A stretch of DNA of 64,000 bases from NCBI GenBank assembly GCA_964035015.1, contig OZ036008.1, positions 10,396,192 to 10,460,191 of the forward strand. The letters run 5' to 3'. Below the pieces are notes generated by a model. It was not told the DNA's origin. It ran no database searches and saw only the letters and a list, made by a program, of their open reading frames with translations. The position numbers and the translations under genes are program-made. Each line of letters starts with the position of its first letter. The stretch's first letter is position 1. Source of the stretch: Corallium rubrum. Taxonomy: Eukaryota; Cnidaria; Anthozoa; Scleralcyonacea; Coralliidae. Shown one piece after another: positions 34,369 to 48,618 of the stretch.

Positions 34369-35735
34369 CTATGCATCAACATGTGCTTCCTCAACTAATA
34401 ATAAATGGTTCATATTTGTATGTACAACTGGTTCATATTTTCTTAAACTATCAGTCAGAAGCCTTCCCCAGACAATACTATAAGGATGACAATATTGTGT
34501 TTCTTGCTTGTTACAATCAACCATTGTTCTTCCTTCATTTGCCCATTTAAATATTGATCCTTCGAGATTGTAGACTTCTGTAACGATATTAAAATCTTCA
34601 GTTGCTTTCATTCTTCTTAGTTCATAGTCAATTTTCTGCACCATACTTGAAGAACGGTATCCTAATGAGCAATATGCAACTATTTTGACACATCCATTAA
34701 TTTGCATTTCTAGTAAGAGAAAAAAATAACACGGTTGTTTTCACTGATAGATAGGTAATTGGACCCACACTGGTGTTAAACATTGTGTGTAATACGCATT
34801 ATCAAACAATACAAGCTAGGAGCTTAAGCAGAACCATCGCATTGGAGGATAACTGCATGAAATGAACTAATTAAGGAGATATGTATATACCATATATATA
34901 AAATGAAGTTGTGCGAACTTTAAATAGTAAGGGCATAAGGAAGAGTATAGAGTATGAAAAAGAGTGAAAGAAAGGGATTTTTAGGGGAAAAAGGAGTTCT
35001 ATGGTTTGTATCATGAAAATATGGGAAACGTGGAAGAGTGTAAAAGGGGTTGAAATAAGAAGGAGTGGAAGAGTGTAATATATATATATAATATATATAG
35101 TTACTATATATATACCAACACATTGTGCTTGGGCTACCAATGAGGTAACTACAGTAGCCATGTATCGGTCCTGTCCATTCTTGATTGAGTGGATGTCAAT
35201 ATGGGAAGATATGTGATTCATGTGAGCAGTAGTGGTCCCGTGTTTTAGATTCTAAGCAACTCAGCTTTGCCTGGTTGACTATTTGCTCATAGAAAACTCA
35301 GGCTTGCTGTCTAACACTTGCATTAATCTGCTTAATCACCCTGAACTTACCATTCAGTCTATTTTTGATCACCATAATTACTTGATCAATTGGTTCATTA
35401 GGTTTGATCCATACAGCTCCAAGTAGATGACTTACTTTATATTCCTCAATCTCTCGAACATCCTATCACGCATCAAAAGAATAGTAATGATATCCAAATT
35501 CAGATAGTAAATTATCCAATAATAAAGACGCATCTGGCCACGGGGTTTAGTAATGATATCCAAATTCAGTTAGTATGCATCTTACCAGTAAAATTAGATT
35601 ATCAATCTTGTCTCCTTTCAACCAGTTATCCAGTACTTCAGTTTCCAGTTGTTTAACTTTTGGAAATCTATTTCGTATTGTAAAAAGAGTAACACGCATT
35701 GTTTTCGAATCTTGGTTTGTTTTGGCGGTCGCCAT
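34369..35735 (-). CDS. Rhodanese-like domain protein A, 3 exons
   Basis: Exons 35735-35586, 35462-35351 and 34709-34369 join in frame (phases 0, 1) to give 200 residues. The single rhodanese domain shows LILLDVREIEEYKVSHLLGA, then AYCSLGYRSS with the candidate catalytic Cys101, then VYNLEGSIFKWANEGRTMVD and a YCHPYSIVWGRLL ending. Rhodanese domains transfer sulfur through the loop cysteine. The active loop here (CSLGYR) is typical of this subfamily; the actual substrate is unknown. The paralogue B lies upstream on the same strand with the same three-exon plan and an exon 2 of equal length (112 bp). No targeting signal is obvious. The C-terminus is about 20 residues longer than in B. Confidence 0.9.
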
Positions 35736-35821
35736 CTTGGATTTTATACGACCGCGGAAGGAATGAGAGCGAGCAGACGAATTGTTGCAATTAATTAATT
35801 AATTAGTGTGCGTGTTGTTGC

Positions 35822-36152
<331 letters not shown>

Positions 36153-36286
36153 TTCTTTCTTGCTTGCATAGTAATAATATATAACAAACTCGTGACAGTC
36201 AAAGTGTTTGTATTTGTATTAATTCTTCCATGCACAGAATTCGTCTCTCAAGAGACAGATGTGCAATAATTCCAATAATATTAAGA

Positions 36287-39200
36287 CTAGGGTTTATATT
36301 TTCTTGTATGTGGAGGAATAAGAGTGCCCCACACATAACTAAAAGGATGACAATATTGTGTTTGTTGTCCTTGAGTATCCACCAATTGTTTTCCTTCGTT
36401 AGTCCACTTGAATATCGCACCTTCAAGATTGTAAACCTTCAGCGAGACCTTTCCTTCGCCATCTTCACTTTCTTTCATTTTTTCAAGTTCGTCTGCGATT
36501 GTTTGGGCCATTTTTGAGGCACGCATGCCCACAGCACAATATGTAACCACATTCACATTCTCTCGAAGCCCTAAAAAACAGATTCTCAAATCATTAATAA
36601 TTCATGAGTAAATTATCCAATAATAAAGACGCATCTGGCGACGGGGTTTCGTTTGGTGACAAACGTACTACAGTAGGTGAAAAAACTACAATTGTCTGAA
36701 TACATTTCATCGACATAGGTAATTAGGATATTTGAGGAAGATCACTAGTTATCTTCCTCAAATCATAGTCAATCGAGATATGGTCTGGAAACTCGGCAAA
36801 CTTCAGAGCGCCTATAATGAGCTGTGATTTTATGTTGAACCGTACCTTACACCGTGCACATCCTTTGTTTTAGGTTTATTAATATTTTAAATAGCACGGT
36901 TGAGTGATTGAACTGAAACGTTGCTATTGGACAATTCGTTCATTATACTAAAATACAATGTGTTCAGTGACCGTGCACCATGCACAAAAATGCATAAAGG
37001 CGAACAAAAAGATGGACCAAAGACTTTAGCTGAGTTTCCAGACCATATCTCGATTGACTATGCTCAAATATCCTAATTACCTGATGCAAACTATACTCGT
37101 ATTCATTTGAAAAGCTATTAAACAACTCGAGTTCGTGTCCCTCTGGGATATTCAAACACTCGAAAACAATTAACAAAAGCACTCGGTTTTCGGCCTCGTG
37201 TTTTCATACATTGTTTTCTCGTGTTTGGATGGCCAGTAAAACACTCACTCTCGTTGTTCAAATATTACATGAAACACGCGAATAATGAGCTAACAAATTT
37301 ATTAGTAATGCAAGCGAGAATTTGTGGAAATGCTACGTCTATTAATTGTTTTGGAGCTTTCGACCTGTTGACCCACACGTGTCGTGCAAAGTAGTAGTGA
37401 GGATTTTAAGATCTATGACGCGGCCTTAAAAACGTTAAAAAGCAATGCATTTAAAAGAAGACACGGTAAATGAACTGCCGTATTTCATGTTTAAGTTTCA
37501 AGAAGCTCAAGTTCTTGCTAAAACGGCTAACGGAAACTAATCAAGATCTTCAAAATGCAGTGTCTGAGCATAAGTCAGCTCTCACTTGTCAACGGTTCGC
37601 GTCGTTCTCATGACTTCTGATCAGTTTCTGAAGACGTAAAAATGTTGAGAGTGGTGTTGTTCACAGAACGAGGACGGTATTGATATATACTCTTAGGATT
37701 ACAAATTATTCATTCACTTTGTTTTTATTAAGAATTATTTTGTTTTTAAGGCGCGTGGTCGAGCTTGCCGCGTCATGGATCTTAAAGTCCCTAGTATGAC
37801 TGGCGCAAATAGGACTGGCACAAGATGGTATTTATTTTATTTATTTATTTATTTAAAAATCTGACACGGTAACCTATTCAATGGGTATAAAAATAGTTGT
37901 TTTTCAAAGGGCCGTGTTTACAGAAATAAGTATTAAATTAATCTAAACTATATACTAAACTAGCCTATGTTACACATTAAAAATTTATTACATCTACTTA
38001 AAATTACCGATTCTATTAATCATATTATAAACCTATAAAAGTATTTAAAAACAATCAAATTCTTGTACATTTACTTGTAAAGATATTGTACTTTAATAAG
38101 AGTACTTATAAGTTACAACTTCACTTACAACATCATTCTTCTTTTGGCTGTGCATCCCAGAGCGTGGCACCTCTGTAACCGAAGCTCCTTTTCATTGCAT
38201 TAGTATTAGGTTTTGGTAGCGACAGAACACAATTATTATACTTCTTAGGTGGTGACTGTCTCGATTCGATATTGAGAAAAGGTGGGATAAATTGTATAAA
38301 TTTGATCTACCACCAACTATTTTATTGACAAGAGATGACATTTGTTTTTCCCGTCGAGACTGTAGATCATCCCACCCAAGTTTTATTCGAGTATTTGTAG
38401 CTGACATGCCGTAGCGGTCGCGTGTAATTATGCGACCTGCTTTATTTTGGAACTTTTGCAATCGATATTATATATAGCCTACGTGTTTTAAGGTGTAATA
38501 AAAGTAGCGTGCTGCGTAGGCAGTGTAGAAACAACAATCGAAATATAGTAAGGTTAGATATACTGCCGAAACAGAGAACGTGGGAGTCTAACGTTTCGAG
38601 CGAAGGCCCTTCGAGCGAACGTTTCTGACAAGGGCCTTCGCTCGAAACGTTAGACTCCTACGTTCTCTGTTTCGGCAGTATATCTAACCTTACTATATTT
38701 CGATTGGTGTTTTAATATAGGCGTGTTCACTTTGTGTTGATCTACAGATTTCTAATTCCGCTACCTAATTCTTGCTTTCAACTTAAGAGGGGGAAAAAAG
38801 TCTTTTAGTTAACCAAAAGGGCTATGTTCGCTAATAATTCACAGATTGAGCACTTTGGATTGAGTCATTGATTTTGAGATTCATTGACCATCGTTGGTTC
38901 AAGTTTACAGTCTACTATAGAAAGTCTTTCCACGGAGTTTCCATTCACCACACAGCTGGTCTCCGTTGAGTGACTTCAGGGCCAGTTGGCTCGTAATTAA
39001 CGAGGCTCTCCCACTGCTCTATTCTTGTCTGCGTCTGCTTCTTGGTAATGTTCCTCTATACTTATTCTAGCTCGTATCTAGTGCATATGCTAATATTATT
39101 TTACTTTACCATGCACAAAGGCTCACGGGGGGTACTCAGCAATACCGCAAAAAAAATCGTGAAATACCGCAGTACGTACCGCGTCGAAAACTTAATGAAT

Positions 39201-40151
39201 AATGAACACCGAAACTGCTAGAATGAATAAAACCGAATACTAATACTAATAATAATAAAATCTTTATTTAAACTGTTTAAGATCCTATCAGCATAAATGC
39301 ATGCTGGTAATAACTAATCATTAATACAAAGTGAACAAAATTAATAAAAATAACAGTTACAGGAAATTTATAAACTACAAATGTGAGTATTGTTGTCAGT
39401 TTCTAATAGGTGCATGAAAATACTACGTTTAAAATTAGAGATACATGTAAGTTCTTTGAATTCCGAAGGCAAAGAGTTCCAATCCTTTGCAGCTGCATAC
39501 TTGAACATGGATTGCCCTATTGCACTTTTTACCTTTGGGAGATCTAATAAGGTTTTGTCTCGCAAGTCCCAGTCGTGCGTGTTTAGCTTAGTTTAAAAAT
39601 ACCGTGTCGAAGCAGCAAAATTACCGAAATACCGCACGAAAAATACCACAATACCGCAACACTAAAAATCCCAATGTCCCCCTCCATATATCGGCATCAT
39701 ATAGCTAAATCTCGTCAGCTCGTTGAACGTACCTTTGGTTTGCTCCTTTACTTTAGCCATCACTTCATGGCCTGGTGCTTCTGGGTTGATGAATAAAGCT
39801 GATGGAAGATGGCTCACTTTCTGTTCATCGTTCTCACGAACATCCTATACACATAAGAACAACTCATACAATCAATAGCTTTCACACAAGTACGACCAGT
39901 TAACGTTTGTTGTCTGCATTAATATGAAATCGTAGAAATTATACTGAGTGTGCTTGAGTGCATGTACAAATTGTACAATCAGTCAATGTTATTATTATTA
40001 TTACTAGTATAACAAAATTGTTGGTATCTTCATCTTTTATCCAACTGTCCAATGCATCAGTGTCTAGCTGATTAACTTTTGGGAAAATACTGCGAATACT
40101 CTTCATTATAACTCGTAACATGAAAGGACTCTTCGATGTCGTTGCCGCCAT
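36287..40151 (-). CDS. Rhodanese-like domain protein B, 3 exons
   Basis: Exons 40151-40005, 39844-39733 and 36570-36287 join in frame (phases 0, 1) to give 180 residues. Exon 1 matches that of A (IFPKVNQLDTDALDSWIKDE against RFPKVKQLETEVLDNWLKGD). Exon 2 starts DVREN and includes KVSHLPSALFINPEA. Exon 3 has TYCAVGMRAS with candidate catalytic Cys98, VYNLEGAIFKWTNEGKQLVD and YCHPFSYVWGTLI. Intron 2 is over 3.1 kb and hosts a MITE, an F1 foldback and two LINE remnants, while the corresponding intron of A is about 0.64 kb. The pair is a clear tandem duplication. Confidence 0.9.
36764..37062. mobile_element. P-like MITE, family M7, copy 3
   Basis: A 299-bp element with the same ends as copies 1 and 2. 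CTCAAAT is duplicated exactly at 36757-36763 and 37063-37069. It lies in rhodanese B intron 2. Confidence 0.88.
37828..38461 (-). mobile_element. Non-LTR retrotransposon 3' end with frameshift
   Basis: On the minus strand, 38461-38240 encodes a reverse-transcriptase C-terminal region: QKFQNKAGRIITRDRY, then LGWDDLQSRREKQMSS and a LYNLSHLF segment. The frame then shifts; the next frame continues LSLPKPNTNAMKRSFGYRGA and ends TLWDAQPKEE with a stop. An AT-rich 3' UTR and a (AAATA)n tail at 37831-37857 follow. It is a 5'-truncated, inactivated LINE. Confidence 0.75.
38492..38706. mobile_element. Foldback MITE family F1, well-preserved copy
   Basis: Starts GTGTAATAAAAGTAGCGTGC. It has AGGTTAGATATACTGCCGAA arms and CTAACGTTTCGAGCGAAGGC arms, and ends TTTCGATTG. 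GTGTTTTAA is duplicated at 38483-38491 and 38707-38715 (9 bp). Confidence 0.78.
39236..39590 (-). mobile_element. Non-LTR retrotransposon 3' end
   Basis: Minus-strand 39565-39368 encodes a typical LINE ORF2 tail: KSAIGQSMFKYAAAKDWNSL, then PSEFKELTCISNFKRSIFMH. A short 3' UTR and an ATT-rich tail at about 39236-39258 follow. It lies in rhodanese B intron 2, before exon 2. Confidence 0.7.
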
Positions 40152-40412
40152 GATGAAAACTTATATATATATCGCATATTTAACCACGGTTAATATCTCA
40201 TTAATAGTTACAGTGATATGATTTGTTGGTAAACAGTGACGTAATACGAGTCCCGTATGATTCGGAATTAAATTCAACTAATACGGAATTAAATTCAACT
40301 AATATAAAGCCACTGTTAGTTAGTTTCAGAAATTGCAGTTTAATGTTAGTAATAATTGTCAGTTGTTTGCTGTACAAGCTGTGTTAGTTAATAATACTCA
40401 GAAAAACTCTGA

Positions 40413-40484
40413 GCTCTAAGCGGGACTCGAACCCACAACCTTCTGAATGCTAGCCAGACGCTCTAACCATTGAGCCACTAGAAC
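40413..40484 (-). repeat. tRNA-like unit with full cloverleaf (SINE head or tRNA pseudogene)
   Basis: On the minus strand a 72-nt cloverleaf folds: acceptor GTTCTAG with TTAGAGC (two G-U pairs), D stem GCTC/GAGC, anticodon stem TCTGG/TCAGA with loop CTAGCAT (anticodon AGC, nominally Ala), and T arm GTGGG-TTCGAGT-CCCGC. A body ending in CAGCAAACAACTGACAATTA follows, and an inverted partly deleted copy lies 170 bp away. I therefore prefer a tRNA-derived repeat over a working tRNA gene. Confidence 0.6.
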
Positions 40485-40653
40485 TCAGATAGCGGAGCAA
40501 GGTTTAACTGGAAACTTACAGTGTTTAACTGGAAACTTACTGTTACAAGGCGACTTGTAGACCAACAAGTACTTGTAACCGAGCGGTTAAGACTAGTTCC
40601 TGGAGGACTGGGCACAGTCTAAGGTATAAGTACCTTAATTAACCTTACTCCGC

Positions 40654-40755
40654 TATCTGAGTTCTAGTGGCTCAATGGTTAGAGCGTCTGGCTAGTTTTT
40701 CTGAGTATTACTAACTAACACAGCTTGTACAGCAAACAACTGACAATTAATATAA
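40654..40755 (+). repeat. Inverted copy of the tRNA-like repeat, missing 43 bp
   Basis: Repeats CTGAGTTCTAGTGGCTCAAT and GGTTAGAGCGTCTGGCTAG, then jumps to TTTTTCTGAGTATTA and ACACAGCTTGTACAGCAAAC. The missing 43 bp carry the 3' anticodon stem, T arm with B box, and the 3' acceptor strand. Confidence 0.7.
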
Positions 40756-41154
40756 AGCCTTTAATTAAATACTGAAACGATGTCCTTTGCTTTTTGGGAG
40801 AAATGTTTCATTCCTTCAACGTTCGAGGATAAAAAAATATCTAAAAAAAAACTTTCGCAATTCGTGATCCCGGAAAATCCAAATTAATCTTCATCCCAAA
40901 TTCACCTGTAGAGCACGCGGACGTCCCAGGCAGACCTTCACGCGGAAAACAGACAAACAAACAATTATTTACTCCATTCCTGTGGTGTTTGCACGGGAAA
41001 AGCAGTAAAATATAACGACGCCAGCCAAAATCAATAAAAAATGAAGACATGAATCATGTCTTCATTTTTGGACTTTTTTCTCCTTCATTTTTGAATTGTT
41101 TTTGCCGTCTAAAGTCACAGACAACGTTTTCAAAAAGTTCAGTTCTCCTGGCTG

Positions 41155-44100
41155 TTTTATTCTAACACCAGACTATTTTACTCTGTCTAAAACCAGACTA
41201 TTTTACTCTGTCTAACACCAGACTATTTTACTCTGTCTAACACCAGACTATTTTACTCTGTCTAACACCAGACTATTTTACTCTGTCTAACACCAGACTA
41301 TTTTACTCTGTCTAACACCAGACTATTTTACTCTGTCTAACACCAGACTAATAAATTTTACTCTGTCTAACACCTGACTATTTTACTCTGTCTAACACCA
41401 GACTATTTTACTCTGTCTAACACCAGACTATTTTACTCTGTCTAACACCAGAGTATTTTACTCTGTCTAACACCAGACTAATAAATTTTACTCTGTCTAA
41501 CACCAGACTATTTTACTCTGTCTAACACCAGACTATTTTACTCTGCCTAACACCAGACTATTTCACTCTGTCTAACACCAGACTATTTTACTCTGTCTAA
41601 CACCAGACTATTTTACTCTGTCTAACACCAGACTATTTTACTCTGTCTAACACCAGACTATTTTACTCTGTCTAACACCAGACTATTTTACTCTATCTAA
41701 CACCAGACTATTTTACTGTGTCTAACACCAGACTATTTTACTTTGTCTAACACCAGACTATTTTACTCTGTCTAACACCAGACTATTTTACTGTGTCTAA
41801 CACCAGACTATTTTACTCTGTCTAACACCAGACTATTTTACTCTGTCTAACACCAGAATATTTTACTTTGTCTAACACCAGACTATTTTACTCTGTTTAA
41901 CACCAGACTATTTTACTTTGTCTAACACCAGACTATTTTACTCTGTCTAACACCAGACTATTTTACTGTGTCTAACACCAGACTATTTTACTCTAACACC
42001 AGACTATTTTACTCTGTCTAACACCAGACTATTTTACTCTGTTTAACACCAGACTATTTTACTTTGTCTAACACCAGACTATTTTACTCTGTCTAACACC
42101 AGACTATTTTACTGTGTCTAACACCAGACTATTTTACTCTGGCTAACACCAGACTATTTTACTCTGTCTAACACCAGACTATTTTACTGTGTCTAACACC
42201 AGACTATTTTACTTTGTCTAACACCAGACTATTTTACTCTGTCTAACACCAGACTATTTTACTGTGTCTAACACCAGACTATTTTACTCTGTCTAACACC
42301 AGACTATTTTACTCTGTCTAACACCAGAATATTTTACTTTGTCTAACACCAGACTATTTTACTCTGTTTAACACCAGACTATTTTACTTTGTCTAACACC
42401 AGACTATTTAACTCTGTCTAACACCAGACTATTTTACTGTGTCTAACACCAGACTATTTTACTCTAACACCAGACTATTTTACTCTGTCTAACACCAGAC
42501 TATTTTACTCTGTTTAACACCAGACTATTTTACTTTGTCTAACACCAGACTATTTTACTCTGTCTAACGCCAGACTATTTTACTGTGTTTAACACCAGAC
42601 TATTTTACTCTGGCTAACACCAGACTATTTTACTCTGTCTAACACCAGACTATTTTACTGTGTCTAACACCAGACTATTTTACTTTGTCTAACACCAGAC
42701 TATTTTACTCTGTCTAACACCAGACTATTTTACTCTGTCTAACACCAGACTATTTTACTCTGTCTAACACCAGACTATTTTACTCTGTCTAACACCAAAC
42801 TATTTTACTGTGTCTAACACCAGACTATTTTACTCTGTCTAACACCAGACTATTTTACTCTGTCTAACACCAGACTATTTTACTGTGTCTAACACCAGAC
42901 TATTTTACTGTGTCTAACACCAGACTATTTTACACTGTCTAACACCAGACTATTTTACTCTGTCTAACACCAGACTATTTTACTCTGTCTAACACCAGAC
43001 TATTTTACACTGTCTAACACCAGACTATTTTACTTTGTCTAACACCAGACTATTTTACTCTGTCTAACACCAGACTATTTTACTGTGTCTAACACCAGAC
43101 TATTTTACTTTGTCTAACACCAGACTATTTTACTCTGTCTAACACCAGACTATTTTACTGTGTCTAACACCAGACTATTTTACTCTGTCTAACACCAGAC
43201 TATTTTACTCTGTCTAACACCAGAATATTTTACTTTGTCTAACACCAGACTATTTTACTCTGTTTAACACCAGACTATTTTACTTTGTCTAACACCAGAC
43301 TATTTTACTCTGTCTAACACCAGACTATTTTACTGTGTCTAACACCAGACTATTTTACTCTAACACCAGACTATTTTACTCTGTCTAACACCAGACTATT
43401 TTACTCTGTTTAACACCAGACTATTTTACTTTGTCTAACACCAGACTATTTTACTCTGTCTAACACCAGACTATTTTACTGTGTCTAACACCAGACTATT
43501 TTACTCTGGCTAACACCAGACTATTTTACTCTGTCTAACACCAGACTATTTTACTGTGTCTAACACCAGACTATTTTACTTTGTCTAACACCAGACTATT
43601 TTACTCTGTCTAACACCAGACTATTTTACTGTGTCTAACACCAGACTATTTTACTCTGTCTAACACCAGACTATTTTACTCTGTCTAACACCAGACTATT
43701 TTACTCTGTTTAACACCAGACTATTTTACTTTGTCTAACACCAGACTATTTTACTCTGTCTAACACCAGACTATTTTACTGTGTCTAACACCAGACTATT
43801 TTACTCTGGCTAACACCAGACTATTTTACTCTGTCTAACACCAGACTATTTTACTGTGTCTAACACCAGACTATTTTACTTTGTCTAACACCAGACTATT
43901 TTACTCTGTCTAACACCAGACTATTTTACTGTGTCTAACACCAGACTATTTTACTCTGTCTAACACCAGACTATTTTACTCTGTCTAACACCAGAATATT
44001 TTACTTTGTCTAACACCAGACTATTTTACTCTGTTTAACACCAGACTATTTTACTTTGTCTAACACCAGACTATTTTACTCTGTCTAACACCAGACTATT

Positions 44101-47100
44101 TTACTGTGTCTAACACCAGACTATTTTACTCTAACACCAGACTATTTTACTCTGTCTAACACCAGACTATTTTACTCTGTTTAACACCAGACTATTTTAC
44201 TTTGTCTAACACCAGACTATTTTACTCTGTCTAACACCAGACTATTTTACTGTGTCTAACACCAGACTATTTTACTCTGGCTAACACCAGACTATTTTAC
44301 TCTGTCTAACACCAGACTATTTTACTGTGTCTAACACCAGACTATTTTACTTTGTCTAACACCAGACTATTTTACTCTGTCTAACACCAGACTATTTTAC
44401 TGTGTCTAACACCAGACTATTTTACTCTGTCTAACACCAGACTATTTTACTCTGTCTAACACCAAACTATTTTACTGTGTCTAACACCAGACTATTTTAC
44501 TCTGTCTAACACCAGACTATTTTACTCTGTCTAACACCAGACTATTTTACTGTGTCTAACACCAGACTATTTTACTGTGTCTAACACCAGACTATTTTAC
44601 ACTGTCTAACACCAGACTATTTTACTCTGTCTAACACCAGACTATTTTACTCTGTCTAACACCAGACTATTTTACACTGTCTAACACCAGACTATTTTAC
44701 TTTGTCTAACACCAGACTATTTTACTCTGTCTAACACCAGACTATTTTACTGTGTCTAACACCAGACTATTTTACTTTGTCTAACACCAGACTATTTTAC
44801 TCTGTCTAACACCAGACTATTTTACTGTGTCTAACACCAGACTATTTTACTCTGTCTAACACCAGACTATTTTACTCTGTCTAACACCAGAATATTTTAC
44901 TTTGTCTAACACCAGACTATTTTACTCTGTTTAACACCAGACTATTTTACTTTGTCTAACACCAGACTATTTTACTCTGTCTAACACCAGACTATTTTAC
45001 TGTGTCTAACACCAGACTATTTTACTCTAACACCAGACTATTTTACTCTGTCTAACACCAGACTATTTTACTCTGTTTAACACCAGACTATTTTACTTTG
45101 TCTAACACCAGACTATTTTACTCTGTCTAACACCAGACTATTTTACTGTGTCTAACACCAGACTATTTTACTCTGGCTAACACCAGACTATTTTACTCTG
45201 TCTAACACCAGACTATTTTACTGTGTCTAACACCAGACTATTTTACTTTGTCTAACACCAGACTATTTTACTCTGTCTAACACCAGACTATTTTACTGTG
45301 TCTAACACCAGACTATTTTACTCTGTCTAACACCAGACTATTTTACTCTGTCTAACACCAGACTATTTTACTGTGTCTAACACCAGACTATTTTACACTG
45401 TCTAACACCAGACTATTTTACTCTGTCTAACACCAGACTATTTTACTCTGTCTAACACCAGACTATTTTACACTGTCTAACACCAGACTATTTTACTATG
45501 TCTAACACCAGACTATTTTACTCTGTCTAACACCAGACTATTTTACTCTGTCTAACACCAGACTATTTTACTTTGTCTAACACCAGACTATTTTACACTG
45601 TCTAACACCAGACTATTTTACTCTGTCTAACACCAGACTATTTTACTCTGTCTAACACCAGACTATTTTACTCTGTCTAACACCAGACTATTTTACTCTG
45701 TCTAACACCAGACTATTTTACTCTGGCTAACACCAGACTATTTTACTCTGTCTAACACCAGACTATTTTACTCTGTCTAACACCAGACTATTTTACTCTG
45801 TCTAACACCAGACTATTTTACACTGTCTAACACCAGACTATTTTACTTTGTCTAACACCAGACTATTTTACTCTGTCTAACACCAGACTATTTTACTGTG
45901 TCTAACACCAGACTATTTTACTTTGTCTAACACCAGACTATTTTACTCTGTCTAACACCAGACTATTTTACTGTGTCTAACACCAGACTATTTTACTCTG
46001 TCTAACACCAGACTATTTTACTCTGTCTAACACCAGAATATTTTACTTTGTCTAACACCAGACTATTTTACTCTGTTTAACACCAGACTATTTTACTTTG
46101 TCTAACACCAGACTATTTTACTCTGTCTAACACCAGACTATTTTACTGTGTCTAACACCAGACTATTTTACTCTAACACCAGACTATTTTACTCTGTCTA
46201 ACACCAGACTATTTTACTCTGTTTAACACCAGACTATTTTACTTTGTCTAACACCAGACTATTTTACTCTGTCTAACACCAGACTATTTTACTGTGTCTA
46301 ACACCAGACTATTTTACTCTGGCTAACACCAGACTATTTTACTCTGTCTAACACCAGACTATTTTACTGTGTCTAACACCAGACTATTTTACTTTGTCTA
46401 ACACCAGACTATTTTACTCTGTCTAACACCAGACTATTTTACTGTGTCTAACACCAGACTATTTTACTCTGTCTAACACCAGACTATTTTACTCTGTCTA
46501 ACACCAGACTATTTTACTGTGTCTAACACCAGACTATTTTACACTGTCTAACACCAGACTATTTTACTCTGTCTAACACCAGACTATTTTACTCTGTCTA
46601 ACACCAGACTATTTTACACTGTCTAACACCAGACTATTTTACTCTGTCTAACACCAGACTATTTTACTCTGTCTAACACCAGACTATTTTACTCTGTCTA
46701 ACACCAGACTATTTTACTTTGTCTAACACCAGACTATTTTACACTGTCTAACACCAGACTATTTTACTCTGTCTAACACCAGACTATTTTACTCTGTCTA
46801 ACACCAGACTATTTTACTCTGTCTAACACCAGACTATTTTACTCTGTCTAACACCAGACTATTTTACTCTGGCTAACACCAGACTATTTTACTCTGTCTA
46901 ACACCAGACTATTTTACTCTGTCTAACACCAGACTATTTTACACTGTCTAACACCAGACTATTTTACTCTGTCTAACACCAGACTATTTTACTCTGTCTA
47001 ACACCAGACTATTTTACACTGTCTAACACCAGACTATTTTACTTTGTCTAACACCAGACTATTTTACTCTGTCTAACACCAGACTATTTTACTGTGTCTA

Positions 47101-48352
47101 ACACCAGACTATTTTACTTTGTCTAACACCAGACTATTTTACTGTGTCTAACACCAGACTATTTTACTGTGTCTAACACCAGACTATTTTACTCTGTCTA
47201 ACACCAGACTATTTTACTCTGTCTAACACCAGAATATTTTACTTTGTCTAACACCAGACTATTTTACTCTGTTTAACACCAGACTATTTTACTTTGTCTA
47301 ACACCAGACTATTTTACTCTGTCTAACACCAGACTATTTTACTGTGTCTAACACCAGACTATTTTACTCTAACACCAGACTATTTTACTCTGTCTAACAC
47401 CAGACTATTTTACTCTGTTTAACACCAGACTATTTTACTTTGTCTAACACCAGACTATTTTACTCTGTCTAACACCAGACTATTTTACTGTGTCTAACAC
47501 CAGACTATTTTACTCTGGCTAACACCAGACTATTTTACTCTGTCTAACACCAGACTATTTTACTGTGTCTAACACCAGACTATTTTACTTTGTCTAACAC
47601 CAGACTATTTTACTCTGTCTAACACCAGACTATTTTACTGTGTCTAACACCAGACTATTTTACTCTGTCTAACACCAGACTATTTTACTCTGTCTAACAC
47701 CAGACTATTTTACTGTGTCTAACACCAGACTATTTTACACTGTCTAACACCAGACTATTTTACTCTGTCTAACACCAGACTATTTTACTCTGTCTAACAC
47801 CAGACTATTTTACACTGTCTAACACCAGACTATTTTACTCTGTCTAACACCAGACTATTTTACTCTGTCTAACACCAGACTATTTTACTCTGTCTAACAC
47901 CAGACTATTTTACTTTGTCTAACACCAGACTATTTTACACTGTCTAACACCAGACTATTTTACTCTGTCTAACACCAGACTATTTTACTCTGTCTAACAC
48001 CAGACTATTTTACTCTGTCTAACACCAGACTATTTTACTCTGTCTAACACCAGACTATTTTACTGTGTCTAACACCAGACTATTTTACTCTGTCTAACAC
48101 CAGACTATTTTACTGTGTCTAACACCAGACTATTTTACTGTGTCTAACACCAGACTATTTTACTCTGTCTAACACCAGACTATTTTACTGTGTCTAACAC
48201 CAGACTATTTTACTCTGTCTAACACCAGACTATTTTACTCTGTCTAACACCAGACTATTTTACAATGTCTAACACCAGACTATTTTACACTGTCTAACAC
48301 CAGACTATTTTACACTGTCTAACATCAGACTAATTTACTCTGTCTAACACCA
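41155..48352. repeat. 25-bp satellite array, ~290 monomers, with higher-order structure
   Basis: The monomer begins TTTTACTCTGTC and ends TAACACCAGACTA (25 bp). Variants replace CTCTGTC with CTGTGTC, CTTTGTC, ACTGTC, CTCTGGC or CTCTGTT in a recurring order. A shortened 21-bp monomer (CTCTAACACC, lacking four bases) occurs at 41991, 42462, 43358, 44129, 45025, 46171 and 47367. Its spacings equal 18, 35, 30, 35, 45 and 47 monomers plus 21 bp. Two early units near 41350 and 41480 carry a TAATAAA insertion. No gene lies inside. Confidence 0.97.
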
Positions 48353-48618
48353 ACATTCTAGGCACCAATGGGCTAATGAACTAAATTATGAATGAAAGAT
48401 ACTAGCTATTTGACACAAATGCTATTCAGTCCGTTTTGGTTTGACCAAGTTAGAGACAATTTACTCCTTCACATCAAGTTGTTAAACTAATGTTATTTTA
48501 CATGTTTCAATTGACAGTAACAAAATACTTTACGCTTTTAAAATTAAGCTTTCAGTCATTAGGTCTATGACAACATAATATTCGAGGTGAAGAAGCTATA
48601 AGCTGGTGAAATAATCCA

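Noticed and set aside
40413..40484. Functional tRNA-Ala(AGC) gene
   Set aside because: The cloverleaf is good, but the acceptor stem is not Ala-like and the unit is part of a longer repeat with an inverted deleted copy.
41155..48352. CRISPR-like direct repeats
   Set aside because: Repeats are contiguous 25-bp monomers with no unique spacers and no cas genes, in a eukaryotic genome.
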